Shown: one piece after another, positions 1 to 9,381 of the stretch
How the letters are laid out: each line of letters opens with the position of its first letter
Numbering within the stretch: position 1 is the stretch's first letter
DNA from: Ornithinibacter aureus
GTDB taxonomy: Bacteria; Actinomycetota; Actinomycetes; Actinomycetales; Dermatophilaceae
Length of the DNA stretch: 64,000 nt
Direction of reading: 5' to 3'
Assembly: GCF_009858245.1 (NCBI RefSeq)
Contig: NZ_VMSB01000001.1
Span: forward strand, 496,001 to 560,000
Position numbers and translations under genes: made by a program
The notes under the pieces: model-generated
Seen by the model: only the letters and a program-made list of their open reading frames with translations
Database searches by the model: none
Told to the model about the DNA's origin: nothing

Positions 1-11
1 AGGCTCCCCGC

Positions 12-2231
12 GTGAGCAGCGAGCCCGCGCAGAGCCCCCCGTCCGTGCGCACCGAGGAGGTGCGCCTGCTCGAGGGGCCGAACCTGTACTTCCCCCGACC
101 AGCCGTCAAGGTGACGCTGGCGCTGCCGGGGTACCTCGCGGCATCCCCGGACCAGGTGCATGCCGTCGCCGCAGCCGTCGGGTTGCGCCGACGCGGTCAG
201 CCGGGCGCCCCCGGCTCCGAACAACGCCAGCAGGTGCTCGTGCGCATCGTCGAGCGGGTGGCCCGGTCCGTGGCCGCTGCCGCCGGAACCAAGCGGCTCG
301 GGGTTCGCACGCGCCCCGCAGGCGAGACCGACGTCGTCGTGTGCGCCTTTGTCTGGCGCCAGCGTGGTCGCGCGCAGGCGCTCGGTGAGGCGATCGGCCC
401 GGCGCTCCAGAGCCTGCTCGACGGGCAACCACTGGCGGATGCCGTGGCTCCCCACGCGGCGGCCGTCACCGCCGCGCCCCGCAGCGACGGCCCGCGGGTG
501 GTCACCCCACGCATCCCGGTCGCGTCGATCACGGGCACCAACGGCAAGACGACGACGACCCGGCTGCTGGCCCACATCTGCATGACCGCCGGCCTGACCA
601 CGGGGTGGAGCTCCACCGACGGCGTGGTCGTCCAGGGCGAGACCATCGAACCGGGGGACTACTCCGGCCCGTCAGGTGCGCGCGCCGTGCTCGACGCCCC
701 GGGGGTGCAGATCGGCATCCTCGAGACGGCCCGCGGCGGGATGCTCCTGCGCGGGATGGGGGTGACGCACAACGACGTCTCGGTCGTCACGAACGTCTCC
801 GCCGACCACCTCGGCCTCCAGGGCATCGACACGGTCGACCAGCTCGCCGAGGTCAAGGCGATCGTCACCAAGGCCACCAAGCCCGGTGGCTGGGTGGTGC
901 TCAACGGCGAGGACCCCCGGGTGTGGGCGATGCGCGCCGGCATCCGGGCCCGTCCGTGGGTCTTCACGGCCGACCCGAGCGCGCCCGCGGTGCGCGAGGC
1001 CCTCGGGGCCGGCGGCCGTGCCACCACGGTGCTCGACGGCCACATCACGGTGCTCACGCACGACGGTGTCCCCGACCGACTCGTTCGGGTCGTCGACCTG
1101 CCGATGGCGCTGTCCGGCCTGTCTCACCACAACGTTCTCAACGCGCTCGCCGGCGCGTCGGCGGCCCTGGGCCTGGGCATCGCCCGCGAGTTCGTCGTCG
1201 AGGGGCTGCGGACCTTCCGCCCCGACGACCTGCTCAACCCCGGGCGGATGAACACCTACACGGTGCCGACCGAGCGCGGGGAGGTGACGGTCGTCGTCGA
1301 CCTCGCCCACAACGAGGCGGGTCTCGAGGCGCTGCTGGACGTCTCTCGCGGCCTGTGCGCACCCGGCGGACGCGTGCACCTCGCCCTGGGGACCGCCGGG
1401 GACCGAACCGACGAGATCCTCCAGGCCCTCGGCGAGATCGCCGGGCTGCGGGCCGACCACGTCGTCGCCGCCCACAAGGCCGCGTACCTGCGTGGGCGCA
1501 CCGAAGCGGACCTCGAGGCCCAGCTGCGGATCGGTCTGGGGCATGCCGGGGTGGCTGACATCGCGTCCTACCCCACGGAGCTCTCCGGCCTCCAGGCGTG
1601 TGTCGAGGCGGCCGACGACGGCGACGTCGCCGCGGTGATGTGCCACGCGGAGCGCGCCGAGATCACCCAGTGGCTGCGCTCGCTGTCGGCCACCGCCGAC
1701 GACGAGCACGCGATCCGACGCAAGGTGGTGCGCGACCGCGGCGAGCACGAGGCCGAGGAGGCGCTGACGGCGTTGTGGGAGGTCGAGGACCCGCGCGAAC
1801 GCATCCGCCTCGCGCAGGACCTGGCCACGGCCCACCCGGACGACGCCCGCATCACCTACGAGCTGGCGGGAGCGCACGACGCCGCCGGGGAGGAGGACCT
1901 GGCCGTTCCGTTGTACGAACGGGCCCTCGCCGCCGGCCTGCGTGAGCCGCACCGGCACCGCGCCCAGATCCAGCTCGCCTCCAGCCTGCGCAACCTCGGC
2001 CGGGTGCAGGCCGCCGAGTCGGTCATCGACGACGTCGCGGCACGGCACCCGGACAGCCTCGGGGTGGCGGCGTTCCGGGCGCTGGTCCAGCACGACTCCG
2101 GGCACCCCTCGCAGGCCCTGGCGGACCTCCTCACGGCCGTCGTGGCGGCGAGCACCGATCCGGACGTCGCGCGCTACCGACGCGCCCTCACGGCATCCGC
2201 CGACGCCCTGCGGGCGGACCCGCAGGGCTGA
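12..2231 (+). CDS. CphA-like Mur ligase family protein with C-terminal TPR domain
   Basis: This 739-residue protein begins with a GTG at 12. Residues about 18-140 resemble the N-terminal domain of cyanophycin synthetase. A Mur-ligase ATP-binding domain follows, with P-loop GTNGKTTT at 175-182 and the family motifs NVSADHLG and DLAHNEAG. It lacks the ATP-grasp domain of true CphA. After about residue 585 comes a helical tail that reads as tetratricopeptide repeats (RITYELAGAHDAAGEEDL, then RAQIQLASSLRNLGR). It is convergent with cphA, with 18 bases between the two stops, and is probably a paralogue of the CphA C-terminal half. A role in cyanophycin metabolism is inferred from motifs and location. 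The reaction is unknown, because the Arg- or Asp-adding ATP-grasp partner is missing. The fusion with TPRs is unusual. Confidence 0.75.
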   Translation: MSSEPAQSPPSVRTEEVRLLEGPNLYFPRPAVKVTLALPGYLAASPDQVHAVAAAVGLRRRGQPGAPGSEQRQQVLVRIVERVARSVAAAAGTKRLGVRTRPAGETDVVVCAFVWRQRGRAQALGEAIGPALQSLLDGQPLADAVAPHAAAVTAAPRSDGPRVVTPRIPVASITGTNGKTTTTRLLAHICMTAGLTTGWSSTDGVVVQGETIEPGDYSGPSGARAVLDAPGVQIGILETARGGMLLRGMGVTHNDVSVVTNVSADHLGLQGIDTVDQLAEVKAIVTKATKPGGWVVLNGEDPRVWAMRAGIRARPWVFTADPSAPAVREALGAGGRATTVLDGHITVLTHDGVPDRLVRVVDLPMALSGLSHHNVLNALAGASAALGLGIAREFVVEGLRTFRPDDLLNPGRMNTYTVPTERGEVTVVVDLAHNEAGLEALLDVSRGLCAPGGRVHLALGTAGDRTDEILQALGEIAGLRADHVVAAHKAAYLRGRTEADLEAQLRIGLGHAGVADIASYPTELSGLQACVEAADDGDVAAVMCHAERAEITQWLRSLSATADDEHAIRRKVVRDRGEHEAEEALTALWEVEDPRERIRLAQDLATAHPDDARITYELAGAHDAAGEEDLAVPLYERALAAGLREPHRHRAQIQLASSLRNLGRVQAAESVIDDVAARHPDSLGVAAFRALVQHDSGHPSQALADLLTAVVAASTDPDVARYRRALTASADALRADPQG

Positions 2232-2249
2232 GTCGTCGGCCGGGCGCCG

Positions 2250-5087
2250 CTACGGGCTCGGTTCGAGGTCGCGGGCGGCGCTGTCGCCGGCCTCCTTGGC
2301 CTGCTCCATCATCGCCTCGGGGTCCATGTCGGGGTCGCCGACCGAGTCCTTGGTGTGTGACCCGGGCTGGGCCTGCTTGGTCATCGCCTCGAGCTCGGAC
2401 ATCACCGCGGCGTGCTGGTCGACGGTGAGGACGACGATGTCACCCGGGTTGGCCCGGGCCATGACGTGGCGCACCGCGTCGGTCTCGCCGAGCACGATCT
2501 CGACCTGCCGGCAGCGCACCCCGGGCTGGCCCATGCGACTGCGGACCCCCTGCGCGACGAGGTCTGCCGTGAAGCCGCGCTCCCGACCCCGCAGCCGCTC
2601 GTCCTCGCGCACGACGACGACGTCGAAGTGCTCGGCGGCGACGGCCCCGAGCTCGATCATGTCGGCCTCGCGGCGGTCACCCGCGGTCGCCACCATGCCG
2701 ATGCGCGAGATCTTTCCGAGGTCGCTCTGCCCGGACTTCATGCTCGCGTAGCGCTCGAGGAACTCACCGAGCACCCGCATGCCGGGGGCGTTGTGGCAGT
2801 AGTCGACGATGACGTCGACGTTGTGGACGTTGATCTGGTTCATCCGGCCGGGGGAGAGGTAGTAGGACGTCGTGAACGTCCGCAGGCCCTGGCGGATCTC
2901 GTGGAGCCCGGCACCGCTGGCGAAGGCCGCACCGGCTGCCGCCATCGCGTTGGCGACGTTGAACAGCGCGGTGCCCCCGAACGTCGCGGGTAGCAGGTGG
3001 GTCCAGGCGAGCTGCATCGACCGGCGGCCGTGCCGGATGACGAGCATGTCGCCCCGGTCGGTGCGGTCCAGCACCACCGCGCGCCCACCGTGACGGCAGT
3101 GGTCGTCGATGAGGTCGCGCACCTTGGACCCGGGTTCGGCCAGGCTGAACCACACCACCGAGCCCGAGCAGCGTCGCCGCATGCGGCGCACGAGCGGGTC
3201 GTCGGCGTTGAGCACGGCGAAGCCGTCGCGGGGGACGGCCTCGACGACGACCGCCTTGACGTCGGCGAGCTGCTCGAGGGTGTCGATGCCCCGCATCCCG
3301 AGGTGGTCGGGAGCGACGTTGGTGACGACGGCGACGTCGTTTCGGTCGTACCCCAGGCCCTCGCGCAGGATGCCGCCACGCGCGACCTCCATGACCGCGA
3401 AGTCCACGCGCGGGTTCTGGAGCACCATGCGGGCCGAGCGGGGCCCGGAGGCGTCGGACTTCACCACGAGGCGCTCGTCGATCACGATGCCGTCGGTCGA
3501 CGTCATGCCCACCTGGCGGCCGAGCCCCTTCATGATGTGCGCGATCATCCGGGAGGTGGTCGTCTTGCCGTTGGTCCCGGTCACGGCGACGATCGGCACG
3601 CGGGAGGGCGCACCCGGGGGGAAGAGCAGGTCGACGACGGGCTTGGCGATGTACTGGGGTTCACCCACGGTCGGGTGGGTGTGCATCCGGAACCCCGGGG
3701 CTGCGTTGACCTCGCAGATGGCGCCCCCGGCCTCTCGAACGGGGGAGGCGATGTCCGGGGCGATGAAGTCGATTCCCGCGACGTCGAGCCCGATGAGGCG
3801 GGCTGCCTCTTCGGCGATCTCGATGTTGTCGGGGTGGGCGTCGAAGGTGCGGTCGATGGAGATGCCGCCCGTGGACATGTTGCCGGTGAGGGCCAGCTTG
3901 ACCATGCTGTCGACCGGTGGCACGTCATCGAGGGTGAACCCCTGCTCGCGCACGAGCTCCTCGGCGGCGGCGTCGACCTTGATCTTGGTGAGCACCTTCT
4001 CGTGTCCCACGCCACGGCGCGGATCAGCGTTGGTCAGCTCGACGAGCTCGCGCACCGTGTGGGTGCCGTCGCCGACGACGTGGGCGGGCACCCGCTCGGC
4101 GATGGCCTGCATCTTGCCGCCGACGATGAGGCAGCGGTAGTCGCGGCCGGTGACGAACGACTCGACGATGACGTAGCCGCGCCGCGACTGGTCCTCGGCG
4201 ATGACGAAGGCCTCACGCACCGCCTCGTCGTCCATGAGGTTCAGGCAGACCCCGCGCCCGTGGTTGCCGTCGAGGGGCTTGAGCACGACGGGGAAGCCGA
4301 TCCGGCGGGCGGCCGCCACGGCGCCCTCGGCCGAGCGCACGGTCTCCTGCTTGGGCACCGGCAGCCCGGCCGAGGCGAGCAGCTTGGTCGTCATGTCCTT
4401 GTCGCTGGCGATGTCGACGGCCAGGGCGCCGGTCTTGGACGTCATCGTCGCGCGGATGCGCTGCTGGTGGACACCCTGTCCCAACTGGACGAGGCTGCCC
4501 GAGTTCAACCGGATGAACGGGATGTCACGGCTGACGGCCTCCTCGAGGATCGCCCCCGTCGACGGTCCGAAGGCGGTGCGCTCGGCTCGGGTGAGGAAGC
4601 GCTCGAGCTCCTCGGCGAAGTCGAAGTCCTCCTGCGCCTGCACGAGGTCGTTGACCAGGGCCACGGCGAGGCGTCCCGCGGCCAGGCCGACCTCCTCGTT
4701 GGTGTAGGCGTAGATGATGTTGTAGACGCCCGGGCGGTCCTTGACCATGCGGGTCTTGCCGCGGCGCTGGTCGTGGCCGGCCTCCTGCTGCAGCTGCAGG
4801 GCGATGTGCTCGGCGACGTGGCCCAGCCAGGTTCCCTGCTGCATGCGGGAGATGAAGCCCCCCTTCACGCCCGTGGAGCAGGTGTGGTTCTCCAGACCGG
4901 GAAGGAGCTCGACGAGGCGCTCGGTGAATCCGGGCAGCGCGCTCGTCGGGTACTGCTCGAGGATGCCGAGGTCGACGACGAGGTGGATCGACGGGTCGTA
5001 GGACCAGATGTTGCCGCCCCGGTAGACCCTCGACTCGAGGATGCGCAGGTCAGGTGCGGCGGGGCCGGTCGGCGTGGGCAGGTCCAT
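2250..5087 (-). CDS. cphA: cyanophycin synthetase
   Basis: CphA polymerises aspartate and arginine, using ATP, into the nitrogen reserve cyanophycin in the cytoplasm. The 945-residue protein has the full architecture. The N-terminal domain runs to about residue 160. An ATP-grasp domain spans about 220-480, with the VVLKPLDGNHGRGV segment and FIAPDIASPV later. The Mur-ligase domain has P-loop GTNGKTTT at 504-511, then NVAPDHLG and VDYCHNAPG. Length is slightly above the usual 870-900 because of a short C-terminal tail. The ATG is preceded by a clear Shine-Dalgarno sequence (GAGGAGAAG). It lies 54 bases downstream of cphB, so the two form an operon. Family and function are confident. Confidence 0.95.
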   Translation of the reverse strand: MDLPTPTGPAAPDLRILESRVYRGGNIWSYDPSIHLVVDLGILEQYPTSALPGFTERLVELLPGLENHTCSTGVKGGFISRMQQGTWLGHVAEHIALQLQQEAGHDQRRGKTRMVKDRPGVYNIIYAYTNEEVGLAAGRLAVALVNDLVQAQEDFDFAEELERFLTRAERTAFGPSTGAILEEAVSRDIPFIRLNSGSLVQLGQGVHQQRIRATMTSKTGALAVDIASDKDMTTKLLASAGLPVPKQETVRSAEGAVAAARRIGFPVVLKPLDGNHGRGVCLNLMDDEAVREAFVIAEDQSRRGYVIVESFVTGRDYRCLIVGGKMQAIAERVPAHVVGDGTHTVRELVELTNADPRRGVGHEKVLTKIKVDAAAEELVREQGFTLDDVPPVDSMVKLALTGNMSTGGISIDRTFDAHPDNIEIAEEAARLIGLDVAGIDFIAPDIASPVREAGGAICEVNAAPGFRMHTHPTVGEPQYIAKPVVDLLFPPGAPSRVPIVAVTGTNGKTTTSRMIAHIMKGLGRQVGMTSTDGIVIDERLVVKSDASGPRSARMVLQNPRVDFAVMEVARGGILREGLGYDRNDVAVVTNVAPDHLGMRGIDTLEQLADVKAVVVEAVPRDGFAVLNADDPLVRRMRRRCSGSVVWFSLAEPGSKVRDLIDDHCRHGGRAVVLDRTDRGDMLVIRHGRRSMQLAWTHLLPATFGGTALFNVANAMAAAGAAFASGAGLHEIRQGLRTFTTSYYLSPGRMNQINVHNVDVIVDYCHNAPGMRVLGEFLERYASMKSGQSDLGKISRIGMVATAGDRREADMIELGAVAAEHFDVVVVREDERLRGRERGFTADLVAQGVRSRMGQPGVRCRQVEIVLGETDAVRHVMARANPGDIVVLTVDQHAAVMSELEAMTKQAQPGSHTKDSVGDPDMDPEAMMEQAKEAGDSAARDLEPSP

Positions 5088-5141
5088 CGGCGCTTCTCCT
5101 CGGGTGGGCTGGCGGTTCGGGCAGGGTGGGGTGGGTGGTGC

Positions 5142-5999
5142 TCAGGCCTTTGCTGCGGCGACGGAGACGAGCAGGTCGGGGTGCTGCTCGACGAAGCCGG
5201 TGAGACGCCGGTTGACCAGGTCGAAGGTCGACCCGGCAGGCAGGGTGTGGACCGTGGCACCGGAGACGAGCACGGGCGCGCCGGGGGCGGCATCCGCGGC
5301 GTCGGTGACCGCGCTGCGGCAGTCGACGACGAACACGGCCCCACGACCCTCGACGGTGAACCGCTTCAGGTCCTCGACGATCACCGCGGTGTCCTCGTCG
5401 ATCCCGATGCCGAGCAGGTGGGGTGACGTGGCGATGACCGACATCAGGCGGCCGTAGCGGGCTCGCTGGTCGAAGTGCTGGTCGACGACGACACCGCGGA
5501 TGAGGCCGAGCCCGGCGGTGATCTGGCTGGCCCGCTGGCGGGGCGTGACGCCCTCGTCGCCCATGGAGATCATGAAGTCGGACATGATCGAGGCGCCGGC
5601 CGACGTCCCCCCGACGACCGCCCCTCGCTCGTGGGCACGGTGCAGGGCATCACCCACAGGTGTCCCGGGCAACAACTGCGACAACCTCAGCTGGCTCCCG
5701 CCGCTCATGAAGATGCCGGATGCCGCGTCGATCGCCGCGACGGAGGCCGGGTCGTGGGCGTCGGCCCGGGTCGCGGGGTTGACGACGTCGAGCCCGCCCG
5801 CGCCCAGACGCATGAACACCTCGGTGTAGGCGTCGGTGACCTCCTGCTGGAAGGAGGACGCGGTCGGGATGAGGACGATCTGGGATCGCCGCCCCCCGGA
5901 GAGCTTGACGAACTGGCGCAGCAGCGAGGCCTTGCCGACGCGGTCCTCGGCACCACCGATGATGAACAGCGTGGGAATGGTCGTGGGGAATCGCGGCAC
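5142..5999 (-). CDS. cphB: cyanophycinase (peptidase family S51)
   Basis: CphB hydrolyses cyanophycin to beta-Asp-Arg dipeptides. The 285-residue protein has the S51 nucleophile motif GTSAGA with Ser133. It also has the conserved early LFIIGGAEDR segment and a later GIGIDEDTA segment typical of the family. The start is GTG at 5999. A -10-like TAGGCT (6011-6006) ends six bases before it, so the transcript is probably leaderless. That promoter lies inside the 3' end of serB. It is first in the cphB-cphA operon, so breakdown and synthesis enzymes are made together. No isoaspartyl dipeptidase, needed to finish degradation, is seen in this window. Confidence 0.93.
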   Translation of the reverse strand: MPRFPTTIPTLFIIGGAEDRVGKASLLRQFVKLSGGRRSQIVLIPTASSFQQEVTDAYTEVFMRLGAGGLDVVNPATRADAHDPASVAAIDAASGIFMSGGSQLRLSQLLPGTPVGDALHRAHERGAVVGGTSAGASIMSDFMISMGDEGVTPRQRASQITAGLGLIRGVVVDQHFDQRARYGRLMSVIATSPHLLGIGIDEDTAVIVEDLKRFTVEGRGAVFVVDCRSAVTDAADAAPGAPVLVSGATVHTLPAGSTFDLVNRRLTGFVEQHPDLLVSVAAAKA

Positions 6000-6003
6000 G
6001 GCG

Positions 6004-7242
6004 TCAGCCTAGTGGGGCGGCGTCGCCCGCGTCGGCATCCTCGATCTCCTCTCGGGAGATCCCGAGGAGGAACAGCACGGCATCCAGGTAGGGGACGGTG
6101 AGCGAGGCATCGGCCTGCCGCCGCACGAGCGGCTTGGCGTTGAAGGCGACCCCGAGGCCTGCCGCGGCGAGCATGTCGAGGTCGTTCGCCCCGTCCCCGA
6201 TGGCCACGGTTCGGGTCAGGGGCAGGCCCTCGAGGGCCGCGAACTCCCGCAGGGCCGCCGCCTTGCCCGCCCGGTCGACGACCGCTCCGAGGACACGACC
6301 GGTGAGCGCACCGTCGACGACCTCGAGGCGGTTGGCGCGCACGTGGTCGATCCCGAGCTCGCGGGCGACCGGCTCGATGACCTCGGTGAAGCCGCCGGAG
6401 ACGACCGCCACGGTGAACCCGAGCCGCTTGAGGGTGCGCACCAGGGTGCGTGCCCCCGGAGTGAGCCGCACGGCGTCCCGGACGTCATCGAGCACGGAGA
6501 CGGGCAGCCCCGCGAGCGTCGCGACCCGGGCGTGCAGGCTGTCGGCGAAGTCGAGTTCGCCGCGCATCGCCGCCTCGGTGACGCTGGCGACCTCTGCGGC
6601 CCGGCCGGCGTGTTCGGCGAGGAGCTCGATGACCTCGTCCTGGATGAGGGTGGAGTCGACGTCCATGACGACGAGGCGCCCGCCGCGCCGGGCGAGCCCG
6701 GCCGGGGCCACGGCGATGTCGGCGCCCACCTCGTGCGAGATCAGGGCGAGGTGCTGGCGCAGGTCTGCCAGGTTCGCACCGGAGACGTCGAGCTCGACGG
6801 TGGTGACCGGGAACCGTGAGAGCCGGCGGATGCGGTCGATGTTGGCGCCGTGGTCGGCGATCGTCGCGGCGACGGCCGCGACCTGGTGGGTCTCCAGGGG
6901 GGCGCCCATGACGACGACGGCAGCACGCCCCGTGCGGCGGGGGGCGTTGTCCCCACGGCCCGCCTCGATGTCCACCCGCATCCCGGCGGCCCGACCCGCT
7001 CGGGTGATCCGGTCGACGAGCACGTTCTCGTCGCGGCCGGGGGAGAGCAGCATCGACAGGGCCAGGTGCCCTCGGACCACGACCTGTTCGAGGTCGAGTA
7101 CCTCGGCACCCACTGTCGAGGCCGCCTCGAACAGCGCCTTCGTGACGCCGGGGCGGTCGTCACCGTTGAGGGTGACGAGCAGGGTGCGGGCATCGGGGTC
7201 GAACTGTGGCGCCGCGGGCGCATCGGTCACGGGGAGGGACAC
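6004..7242 (-). CDS. serB: phosphoserine phosphatase SerB with ACT-type N-terminus
   Basis: SerB is a HAD-family phosphatase that makes L-serine from phosphoserine. The chosen GTG start gives 412 residues; longer upstream reading would run into the preceding gene. The N-terminal half (about 18-175) has two ACT-like regulatory repeats, beginning TLLVTLNGDDRPGVT. The catalytic half carries DVDST at 194-198 (Asp194 and Asp196), then VVSGGFTEV and IGDGANDLDML near the end. The gene follows the LLM oxidoreductase by 10 bases and is third in a glgC-LLM-serB run. An alternative GTG lies 12 bases further in. Function is confident, exact start moderate. Confidence 0.93.
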   Translation of the reverse strand: MSLPVTDAPAAPQFDPDARTLLVTLNGDDRPGVTKALFEAASTVGAEVLDLEQVVVRGHLALSMLLSPGRDENVLVDRITRAGRAAGMRVDIEAGRGDNAPRRTGRAAVVVMGAPLETHQVAAVAATIADHGANIDRIRRLSRFPVTTVELDVSGANLADLRQHLALISHEVGADIAVAPAGLARRGGRLVVMDVDSTLIQDEVIELLAEHAGRAAEVASVTEAAMRGELDFADSLHARVATLAGLPVSVLDDVRDAVRLTPGARTLVRTLKRLGFTVAVVSGGFTEVIEPVARELGIDHVRANRLEVVDGALTGRVLGAVVDRAGKAAALREFAALEGLPLTRTVAIGDGANDLDMLAAAGLGVAFNAKPLVRRQADASLTVPYLDAVLFLLGISREEIEDADAGDAAPLG

Positions 7243-7252
7243 CCTGCAGAGG

Positions 7253-8068
7253 TTACCGAGAGTGGGAGTCGCGCCATGCCACGAGGTCACGGACCGGTCC
7301 GGGGTCGTAGTCCGGCCCGTTGAGGCCCACGGTGAACAGGCGGGTGCCCACGTCGTACAGGGTCTGTGCGGATGCCGCGTAGTCCCCGACGTCCTCGGGC
7401 AGGCGTCCCGGTGTGGGCGCCACCCCGGCGGACCGCTCGATCTCACTCGGGTCGCGGCCGATCCGGGCGCACCAGCCGTCCAGGACGCGGTGCTTGTGGG
7501 CGATTGTCTCCGGGCTGCCGAAACCGTGCCAGATCGTGGCGTGCTCGGCGACGATCCGCAGCGTCTTCTTCTCGCCGCCCCCACCGATGAGCACCGGGAT
7601 GTCCCGGGTGGGAGCGGGGTTCAGCTGCGCCCAGCGGGACCGGATGAGGGGCAGGTCGCGCGCGAGGGCGTCGAGCCGGCCCCCGGCGGTGCCGAACTCG
7701 TAGCCGTACTCGTCGTAGTCCCGTTCGAACCAGCCCGACCCGATCCCGAGGATGAGCCGTCCGTCGCTGATGTGGTCGACGGTGCGCGCCATGTCGGCGA
7801 GCAGCTGGGGGTTGCGGTAGCTGTTGCACGTGACGAGAGCGCCGATCTCGACCTTCTCGGTCGCCTCGGCCCAGGCGGCGAGCATCGTCCAGCACTCGAA
7901 GTGGGCACCGTCAGGGTCCCCGTGCAGGGGGTAGAAGTGGTCCCAGTTGAAGAGCACGTCCACGCCGAGCTCCTCGAGCTCGGCGCAGGCACGCCGGATG
8001 TCGGCGTAGGAGGCGTGCTGGGGCTGGAGCTGCGCCCCGATCCGGATGGTGCGATCGGGTGCCGTCAC
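7253..8068 (-). CDS. LLM-class F420-dependent oxidoreductase
   Basis: This 271-residue protein is a luciferase-like (TIM barrel) oxidoreductase of the type that uses coenzyme F420. Family marks are [14 protein letters not shown] near the N-terminus, the central [22 protein letters not shown] segment (family core GxGxGW) and [20 protein letters not shown]. The substrate cannot be told from sequence. The GTG start overlaps the glgC stop (GTGA), so translation is probably coupled to glgC. serB follows 10 bases downstream. Why such an enzyme sits between glycogen and serine genes is not evident. Confidence 0.85.
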   Translation of the reverse strand: MTAPDRTIRIGAQLQPQHASYADIRRACAELEELGVDVLFNWDHFYPLHGDPDGAHFECWTMLAAWAEATEKVEIGALVTCNSYRNPQLLADMARTVDHISDGRLILGIGSGWFERDYDEYGYEFGTAGGRLDALARDLPLIRSRWAQLNPAPTRDIPVLIGGGGEKKTLRIVAEHATIWHGFGSPETIAHKHRVLDGWCARIGRDPSEIERSAGVAPTPGRLPEDVGDYAASAQTLYDVGTRLFTVGLNGPDYDPGPVRDLVAWRDSHSR

Positions 8069-9318
8069 GGAGTGACGACCTGACCCTTGCCGATGACGGT
8101 GATGCCGGAGTCGGTCACCGAGAAGCCACGCGCGATGTCGTGGTCCTTGTCGTAGCCGATCGACGTCCCGTCGGGAATCGTGACGCTCTTGTCGATGATG
8201 GCCTTGCTGATCCGGCAGTGCCGCCCGATCTTCACGCTGTCGAGGATGACGCTGGCGTCGATCTCGGTGTAGCTGTGGACGCGCACGTCGGGGGAGATGA
8301 CCGAGTCGTTGACCCGCGCCCCGGAGATGACGACACCGGGGGAGACCGCGGAGTTCAGCGCCTCACCGAAGCGACCGTGATGGCCGTGGACGAACTTCGC
8401 CGGCGGGTAGGGACCGTACGACGTGTAGATCGGCCAGTCGTAGTTGTAGAGGTTGAACACGGGGTGGATGGAGACGAGGTCCATGTGGGCGTCGTAGTAG
8501 GAGTCCATCGACCCGACGTCGCGCCAGTAGCCCATGTCGCGCTCGGTGCCGCCGGGGACGACGTTGTTCTTGAAGTCGTAGGTGTATGCCGCACCCTGCG
8601 CCACCAGGGCAGGGACGATGTCACCGCCCATGTCGTGCTTCGAGCCGTCCAGGGTCGCGTCGGTCCGCACGGTATCCATGAGGACGTCGGCGTTGAACAC
8701 GTAGTTGCCCATGCTCGCGAGGATCTCGCCGGGGGAGTCGGGCAGACCGTCGGGGTCGGTCGGCTTCTCGAGGAAGGCGCGGATCTTCATCGGGTCGTCG
8801 GGGACGACGTCGATGACGCCGAACTGGTCAGCGGTCTCGATGGGCTGACGGATCGCGGCCACGGTGACCCCGGCGCCGGTCTCGACGTGCTGCTCGACCA
8901 TCTGCGAGAAGTCCATGCGGTAGACGTGGTCGGCACCGACGACGACGACGATGTCGGGCTTCTCGTCGGTGATGGTGTTGAAGCTCTGGAAGATCGCGTC
9001 AGCGCTGCCCTGGTACCAGGACTTGTCGATGCGCTGCTGGGCAGGGATGGGGGCCACGTAGTTGCCGAGCATCGTCGACATCCGCCAGGTCCTCGTGACG
9101 TGCCGGTCGAGGCTGTGCGACTTGTACTGGGTGAGCACGACGATCTTCAGGTAGCCCGAGTTGACGACGTTGGACAGGGCGAAGTCGATGAGTCGATAGA
9201 TGCCGCCGAACGGAACTGCCGGTTTCGCTCGGTCGGCGGTGAGCGGCATCAGCCGCTTTCCCTCCCCACCCGCGAGAACGATGACCAGAACCTTCGGACC
9301 TCCGCTGCGGTACGCCAT
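8065..9318 (-). CDS. glgC: glucose-1-phosphate adenylyltransferase
   Basis: GlgC makes ADP-glucose, the donor for glycogen and alpha-glucan synthesis. The 417-residue protein shows the nucleotidyltransferase motif [22 protein letters not shown] and the [10 protein letters not shown] segment. GADHVYRMD and a C-terminal left-handed beta-helix with isoleucine-patch repeats follow. The ATG at 9318 is chosen because it opens the conserved [18 protein letters not shown] start. TAGCGT lies seven bases upstream on the same strand, giving a leaderless promoter. It is divergent from glgA, as in mycobacteria (Rv1213/Rv1212c). Confidence 0.96.
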   Translation of the reverse strand: MAYRSGGPKVLVIVLAGGEGKRLMPLTADRAKPAVPFGGIYRLIDFALSNVVNSGYLKIVVLTQYKSHSLDRHVTRTWRMSTMLGNYVAPIPAQQRIDKSWYQGSADAIFQSFNTITDEKPDIVVVVGADHVYRMDFSQMVEQHVETGAGVTVAAIRQPIETADQFGVIDVVPDDPMKIRAFLEKPTDPDGLPDSPGEILASMGNYVFNADVLMDTVRTDATLDGSKHDMGGDIVPALVAQGAAYTYDFKNNVVPGGTERDMGYWRDVGSMDSYYDAHMDLVSIHPVFNLYNYDWPIYTSYGPYPPAKFVHGHHGRFGEALNSAVSPGVVISGARVNDSVISPDVRVHSYTEIDASVILDSVKIGRHCRISKAIIDKSVTIPDGTSIGYDKDHDIARGFSVTDSGITVIGKGQVVTP

Positions 9319-9381
9319 GGGGCACACGCTAGGGGGAAACACCCCTCGCCGGGAACCTCGTGTCTCACTAAGGTGGCGTTC
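9319..9381. promoter_or_regulatory. divergent leaderless promoters of glgC and glgA
   Basis: The 63-base gap holds a -10 element for each gene. TAGCGT for glgC reads on the minus strand from 9331 to 9326, seven bases before its ATG. TAAGGT for glgA is at 9369-9374, seven bases before GTG 9382. The AAGGTGG that looks like a ribosome site for glgA overlaps this -10, so it is more likely promoter than Shine-Dalgarno. Seen in sequence; transcription starts are inferred. Confidence 0.55.
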
